Part shown: positions 41,429 to 44,346 of the stretch, one piece after another
How positions within the stretch are numbered: the stretch's first letter is position 1
Layout of the letters: each line of letters begins with the position of its first letter
From: Bacillota bacterium
GTDB taxonomy: Bacteria; Bacillota; Desulfitobacteriia; Desulfitobacteriales; JAJXUE01
Length of the DNA stretch: 44,346 nucleotides
Assembly (NCBI GenBank): GCA_021811155.1
Contig: JAJZPO010000016.1
Span: forward strand, 1 to 44,346
Direction of reading: 5' to 3'
Made by a program: the position numbers and the translations under genes
The notes under the pieces: model-generated
Database searches by the model: none
Told to the model about the DNA's origin: nothing
The model's input: only the letters and a program-made list of their open reading frames with translations

Positions 41429-41764
41429 CTAGTACAAGTCAATGTATACCCGGGTGTTGCGGTCTTCTACCTCAACCAGGCGGAACCTGCCCAGCTTGCG
41501 CAAATCCCGCAGGATTTCACCAACCTGCTCGATCGCTGCACTCACGGGCATCTGCCTGATGTAGGCTGACCACTTATGCCCCTGTCGGGGCCGGGACGCA
41601 TAGCGAACGATCCTTTCCCCCAGCCAGGCAAGATTGCTAATGGCCTCAAAGGACTCTTCCAAGGCCCAAAGGGAGACAGGAATCGTCAGATTCCTTCTCC
41701 CTCCCTGCCTGACTCTCACAATTAACAGGAAGTTGCGGTGCAGTCTAGTCGACAAAGACTTCAA
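41429..41764 (-). CDS. small hypothetical protein in the DUF2089 operon
   Basis: 111 aa if it starts at TTG 41764, where GGAAGG lies 7 bases upstream; the track start at 41803 lies deeper inside the preceding gene. I do not recognise it. The middle (RRNLTIPVSLWALEESFEAI) and C-terminus (LRDLRKLGRFRLVEVED) suggest a compact alpha/beta domain. It overlaps the upstream gene by about 20 bases, so it is translationally coupled. No signal peptide or membrane segment. Confidence 0.6.
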   Translation of the reverse strand: MKSLSTRLHRNFLLIVRVRQGGRRNLTIPVSLWALEESFEAISNLAWLGERIVRYASRPRQGHKWSAYIRQMPVSAAIEQVGEILRDLRKLGRFRLVEVEDRNTRVYIDLY

Positions 41765-42164
41765 CTTTAATCCTTCCTTCATGTGGGTCATCCACATCCA
41801 CATCTACCAGTTTGCCGTCCGAGGCCCCCTCCTCTATAGCGTGTACGATTTCATCCAGGTCAAGCTTTTCCAGGTTAATGCCCTTTCGCTCCATTTCAGA
41901 CTTGGCCTCCGGCGGGATGAAGCCGGTGGCGATGTTAACCAGCTTGGTGGCCGTCCTGATCAGGCTAAAGGGTACGTTGACATTAACCTTGGCCGTCTTT
42001 TCCCCGTCCACCCTGACCCGCAGGAAACGGTTGGCATACCTGGCGGGCGCGGCTTCCGCTTGGAAGTCTGTTTCTTCTATAGCCTTAAGTAATTCCAGCC
42101 CCTCGGCTGCAGTGATTTTACCCTGTTCAATCATTTCCAGGATTCTAAGTCTTTCAGTGCTCAT
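41745..42164 (-). CDS. SHOCT-like/YvlB-N-type protein
   Basis: 139 aa from ATG 42164 (GAGGGGAG ribosome site; the track start six codons earlier is less likely). The N-terminal short helical motif RILEMIEQGKITAAEGLELL is the SHOCT-like/YvlB N-terminal pattern, echoed at the C-terminus of the neighbouring DUF2089 protein (ILAALERGEITSQEAARLL). The rest has two beta-rich stretches and an acidic end (DVDVDDPHEG). No membrane segment. The role is unclear; operon context suggests envelope-stress sensing. Confidence 0.7.
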   Translation of the reverse strand: MSTERLRILEMIEQGKITAAEGLELLKAIEETDFQAEAAPARYANRFLRVRVDGEKTAKVNVNVPFSLIRTATKLVNIATGFIPPEAKSEMERKGINLEKLDLDEIVHAIEEGASDGKLVDVDVDDPHEGRIKVEVFVD

Positions 42165-42183
42165 GTGATTTGCTCCCCTCACT

Positions 42184-42576
42184 TTATTTGGCGGTCTTTT
42201 TTAGTAGACGGGCTGCTTCCTGGGAGGTGATTTCCCCTCGCTCCAGGGCTGCCAGGATTTCCTGGCGGCGGTCGCTCTCCTCCTGCGGGTCAGCCTTCTC
42301 CACCTTGTAGCCCAGGGCCTGGATCACTCCATCCAGGCGCCCCCGCACGGTGGGATAGGAAATTCCCAATTCCTTTTCCACGTCTTTGATGTTTCCCCGG
42401 CACTTGATAAAGACCTCAATGAACTCCAGCTGCTCTGCCGGGAGTTGGCAGAATTTGCAGGAAGAGAATTCCCCTTCAATTTTCGTAGCACAATGGGTAC
42501 AGGTAAGTCTGCTGATGTTCAGGCTGTGGCCGCATACAGGACACATGCCCGGCGCTTTGTATTTTATACCGGTCAC
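42184..42576 (-). CDS. DUF2089 zinc-ribbon/HTH regulator
   Basis: 130 aa. Three CxxC pairs at the N-terminus (CPVCG, CTHC, CKFC) suggest zinc binding. The middle GNIKDVEKELGISYPTVRGRLD is a helix-turn-helix. The C-terminus carries a SHOCT-like motif. DUF2089 proteins are presumed transcription regulators, and this one heads a four-gene operon with a consensus-like sigma-A promoter at 42611-42639. The GTG start overlaps its GGAGGTG ribosome site, an odd arrangement, so the true start may differ by a few codons. Confidence 0.8.
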   Translation of the reverse strand: MTGIKYKAPGMCPVCGHSLNISRLTCTHCATKIEGEFSSCKFCQLPAEQLEFIEVFIKCRGNIKDVEKELGISYPTVRGRLDGVIQALGYKVEKADPQEESDRRQEILAALERGEITSQEAARLLKKTAK

Positions 42577-42610
42577 CTCCAGGTTGACATTAAAGGTACC
42601 TTATGGGATA

Positions 42611-42639
42611 AGAATAGCACTCTGTATTAATATTGTCAA
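42611..42639 (-). promoter_or_regulatory. sigma-A-type promoter of the DUF2089 operon
   Basis: Minus strand -35 TTGACA (42634-42639), 17 bases, -10 TATTCT (42611-42616), about 35 bases before the DUF2089 start. The surrounding AT-rich sequence is unlike the operon itself. Confidence 0.65.
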
Positions 42640-42824
42640 TCATTCAATTAATTATTCTAAAGTTAATATTAACATTTTTAAGGAGCCCTGTTTGTCACCT
42701 CGGCGAAGCATGCTTTTGACCCGGCGAATGCGGAATATAACAAAAAAATCCTCCCGTGTGGAAGGATATTACAATATGAATGCATAAATGACCGTGAAGT
42801 ACTAAAATTCAAATTTATACAAAC

Positions 42825-43715
42825 TCATGATTCCGAAAAATGTTCCTTAACCAAATCAAACAATGCAGCTAAAGTTGGGGATATCCACTTATTTTTATGA
42901 TAGACGACTTGAGTAAACATTTCCATTTTGGGACCAATCCAGTTTAAATCGACTATTTTACCATCCGATAGTTCTGTTTCGACAGCAGCCCTAGGTAACA
43001 GGGCTATCCCTAAACGGCTGACAACAAGCTGTTTAATGGCCTCAATACTGTCGAATTCATAAGACGATCGGGGACGAATATCTAATTTGGCAAGATGTCT
43101 TTCCATTTGCGACCGATAGCTACAGCCGCGCTCAGTGAATATAAAGGATTCCTTGCAGATGTCCTCTGGCTCAATAAACCCCTTTTTCACAAGATGGTGC
43201 TCGCAATTTCCTATAATCACCATTGGCTCTTCGCACAATATCCAGGTATTTAGGTCCGCGTCATTTATCCGATCGTCAAGTTCAAATACCACATCGATTG
43301 TGTTATCTCGCAGCCATTGACGTAAATCAACTGAGGTGCCCTGGTGGATTATTAGATTTACTTGAGGATAGAGTCTACCGTATTCCCTAAAAAGCGCGGG
43401 CAATCTGAAAACAAGCAACGACTCGGCAGTTCCGATCCTAATCGTTCCGCTGGGTACTGATGATCTGGACATTAGCTCCTTGGTTTCAGATGCATACTTT
43501 AAAAGCTGTCTAGCATGATGTAGTAGTTTTTCCCCGTCTGAAGTAAGCGCTACCCGCTTGCCAAGCCGTTCGAATAATCTAGTTTTAAACTCCTCTTCGA
43601 GCGCCCTGATCTGACCTGAAATGTTTGACTGAACATACCCAAGTTTTTCAGCCGCTCGTGTAAAGCTACTCTCTTCCGCCACAGTTACGAATATTCTTAA
43701 CTGGTGTAGTTCCAT
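42825..43715 (-). CDS. LysR family transcriptional regulator
   Basis: 296 aa LTTR. The winged helix-turn-helix is at residues 1-65 (FTRAAEKLGYVQSNISGQIRALEEE), followed by an effector-binding domain (~90-296). IRIGTAESLLVFRLP starts the sensor domain. It is divergent from a radical-SAM gene, the usual layout for an LTTR and its target. Base composition is clearly more AT-rich than the genes up to 42 kb, suggesting transfer. Effector unknown. Confidence 0.92.
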   Translation of the reverse strand: MELHQLRIFVTVAEESSFTRAAEKLGYVQSNISGQIRALEEEFKTRLFERLGKRVALTSDGEKLLHHARQLLKYASETKELMSRSSVPSGTIRIGTAESLLVFRLPALFREYGRLYPQVNLIIHQGTSVDLRQWLRDNTIDVVFELDDRINDADLNTWILCEEPMVIIGNCEHHLVKKGFIEPEDICKESFIFTERGCSYRSQMERHLAKLDIRPRSSYEFDSIEAIKQLVVSRLGIALLPRAAVETELSDGKIVDLNWIGPKMEMFTQVVYHKNKWISPTLAALFDLVKEHFSES

Positions 43716-43749
43716 TTTGCCTCCTTGAGCCCAAAGTCATCATTTATTG

Positions 43750-43764
43750 TGATTGATATAATCA
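43750..43764. promoter_or_regulatory. probable LysR binding dyad
   Basis: TGATT-N5-AATCA about 35 bases upstream of the LysR start, in the divergent AT-rich gap. LTTR boxes are commonly dyads of this sort; assignment is by position and symmetry only. Confidence 0.4.
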
Positions 43765-43950
43765 TTACTATCTATTTCACTGATTATTAAAGCCATGATA
43801 CAGTAAGGGAAAGGGAAAAAATAATTAATTTAACAGTAATGTTTAATTGTGGATGATTAAAACTCATTTCAATCTTTAGGAAAGTTTACTTAGTTTAGAA
43901 TCCTTAAACTTAAACAAGGATACATTTATTTTATTAGGAGGAAAAGGGTT

Positions 43951-44346
43951 ATGTTAGAAAACAAAACACACAAAGGAAGGCTTGTAACACAATTAAATGA
44001 GCGATTGAAGTCTAAAGAAGGCAGAGACCATAAGGTAAACTGCTATAAGGTTGCAAATTCTACAATAAATAAAGGTTTTTTAGACGGAAAATCTATAGAA
44101 AGAGTAATTTTTTTCCTGAGAAGTAAAGGATGTGATTGGAGCACTACAAAAGGTGGAGGTTGTTTCATGTGTGGTCATTACTTCGGTACAACCGCCGGGA
44201 ATCCTCTGCCTAAAGGGGCTTTCTACATCCAATTTTTAGAGGAATATAAAAAGTTTGACTTCTCTAAATATCCCATGCTATGTATTTACAATGCAGGATC
44301 AATATTAAACGATGAGGAAATTCCACGTGATGAATTGTACAAAATC
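43951..44346 (+). CDS. radical SAM protein, truncated by window end
   Basis: The first 132 codons are in the window, with no stop (absent from the ORF track). ATG behind AGGAGG. Near residues 60-75 the cysteines GCDW ... GGGCFMCG match the radical-SAM cluster pattern of the TIGR01210/RaSEA-like group (R-x-GC-x-W ... GGC-x-MCG). Preceded by a basic N-terminus. It is divergent from the LysR regulator and AT-rich. I cannot tell the substrate; tRNA modification is a possibility for this group but not shown. Confidence 0.7.
   Translation, partial: MLENKTHKGRLVTQLNERLKSKEGRDHKVNCYKVANSTINKGFLDGKSIERVIFFLRSKGCDWSTTKGGGCFMCGHYFGTTAGNPLPKGAFYIQFLEEYKKFDFSKYPMLCIYNAGSILNDEEIPRDELYKI

Overview
The window looks like the chromosome of a strictly anaerobic, probably spore-forming Firmicute of the Peptococcaceae/Desulfotomaculum/Thermincola kind. 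This is inferred from a Ni-CO dehydrogenase module, an anaerobic purine-degradation cluster, clostridial-type chaperone and citrate synthase genes, strong AGGAGG ribosome sites and several TTG/GTG starts. The genus cannot be fixed from the sequence alone.

Region 1 (about 0.2-24 kb, nearly all on the minus strand) is a large gene set for anaerobic degradation of purines/urate, equivalent to the E. coli yge/ygf/xdh cluster and its relatives in purinolytic gut bacteria. In transcription order it holds: PduL phosphotransacylase; a sigma-54 activator; an NCS2 purine permease with two unassigned PLP enzymes; XdhA-XdhB-XdhC; RidA and diaminopropionate ammonia-lyase (YgeX); a second sigma-54 activator; YgfK; SsnA; and YgeY, a YgeW-type carbamoyltransferase and carbamate kinase. 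Five transcription units carry near-perfect sigma-54 (-24/-12) promoters, and several have dyads around a TCATTTTGA core that may be activator sites. The inferred logic is: import purine, hydroxylate or reduce it with molybdenum and flavin/Fe-S enzymes, open and hydrolyse the rings to a carbamoylated diaminopropionate, recover ATP from carbamoyl phosphate through carbamate kinase, and turn diaminopropionate into pyruvate and ammonia (YgeX plus RidA), with possible further ATP through PduL. The usual HyuA (dihydropyrimidinase-like) partner is not in the window.

Region 2 (24.4-26.7 kb) has an MFS transporter and, divergently, a small protein with two peptidoglycan-binding-like repeats joined by a Met-Gly linker. 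Their shared intergenic region holds a structured repeat that recurs at 35.6 kb with a compensatory base change.

Region 3 (26.7-32.4 kb, minus strand) is a stress operon, dnaK - cbpA-like dnaJ - clpB. It has CtsR-like operators around its promoter and a three-way-junction element, possibly an IS200/IS605 end, between dnaJ and clpB. Xaa-Pro peptidase and citrate synthase genes follow.

Region 4 (36-40.8 kb, plus strand) is cooS-cooF-FAD/NAD oxidoreductase (CO oxidation to reduced pyridine nucleotide), followed by an HPP-family membrane protein and a universal stress protein.

Region 5 (41-44.3 kb) is a four-gene minus-strand operon (DUF2089 regulator, SHOCT-like protein, unknown protein, YvlD-like membrane protein), then an AT-rich stretch with a LysR regulator and a divergent radical-SAM gene cut by the window edge.

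Two families of interspersed repeats lie in the gaps: AGTCAG/CTGACT-type elements through region 1, and the multi-hairpin element in the two divergent intergenic regions at 25.8 and 35.6 kb.
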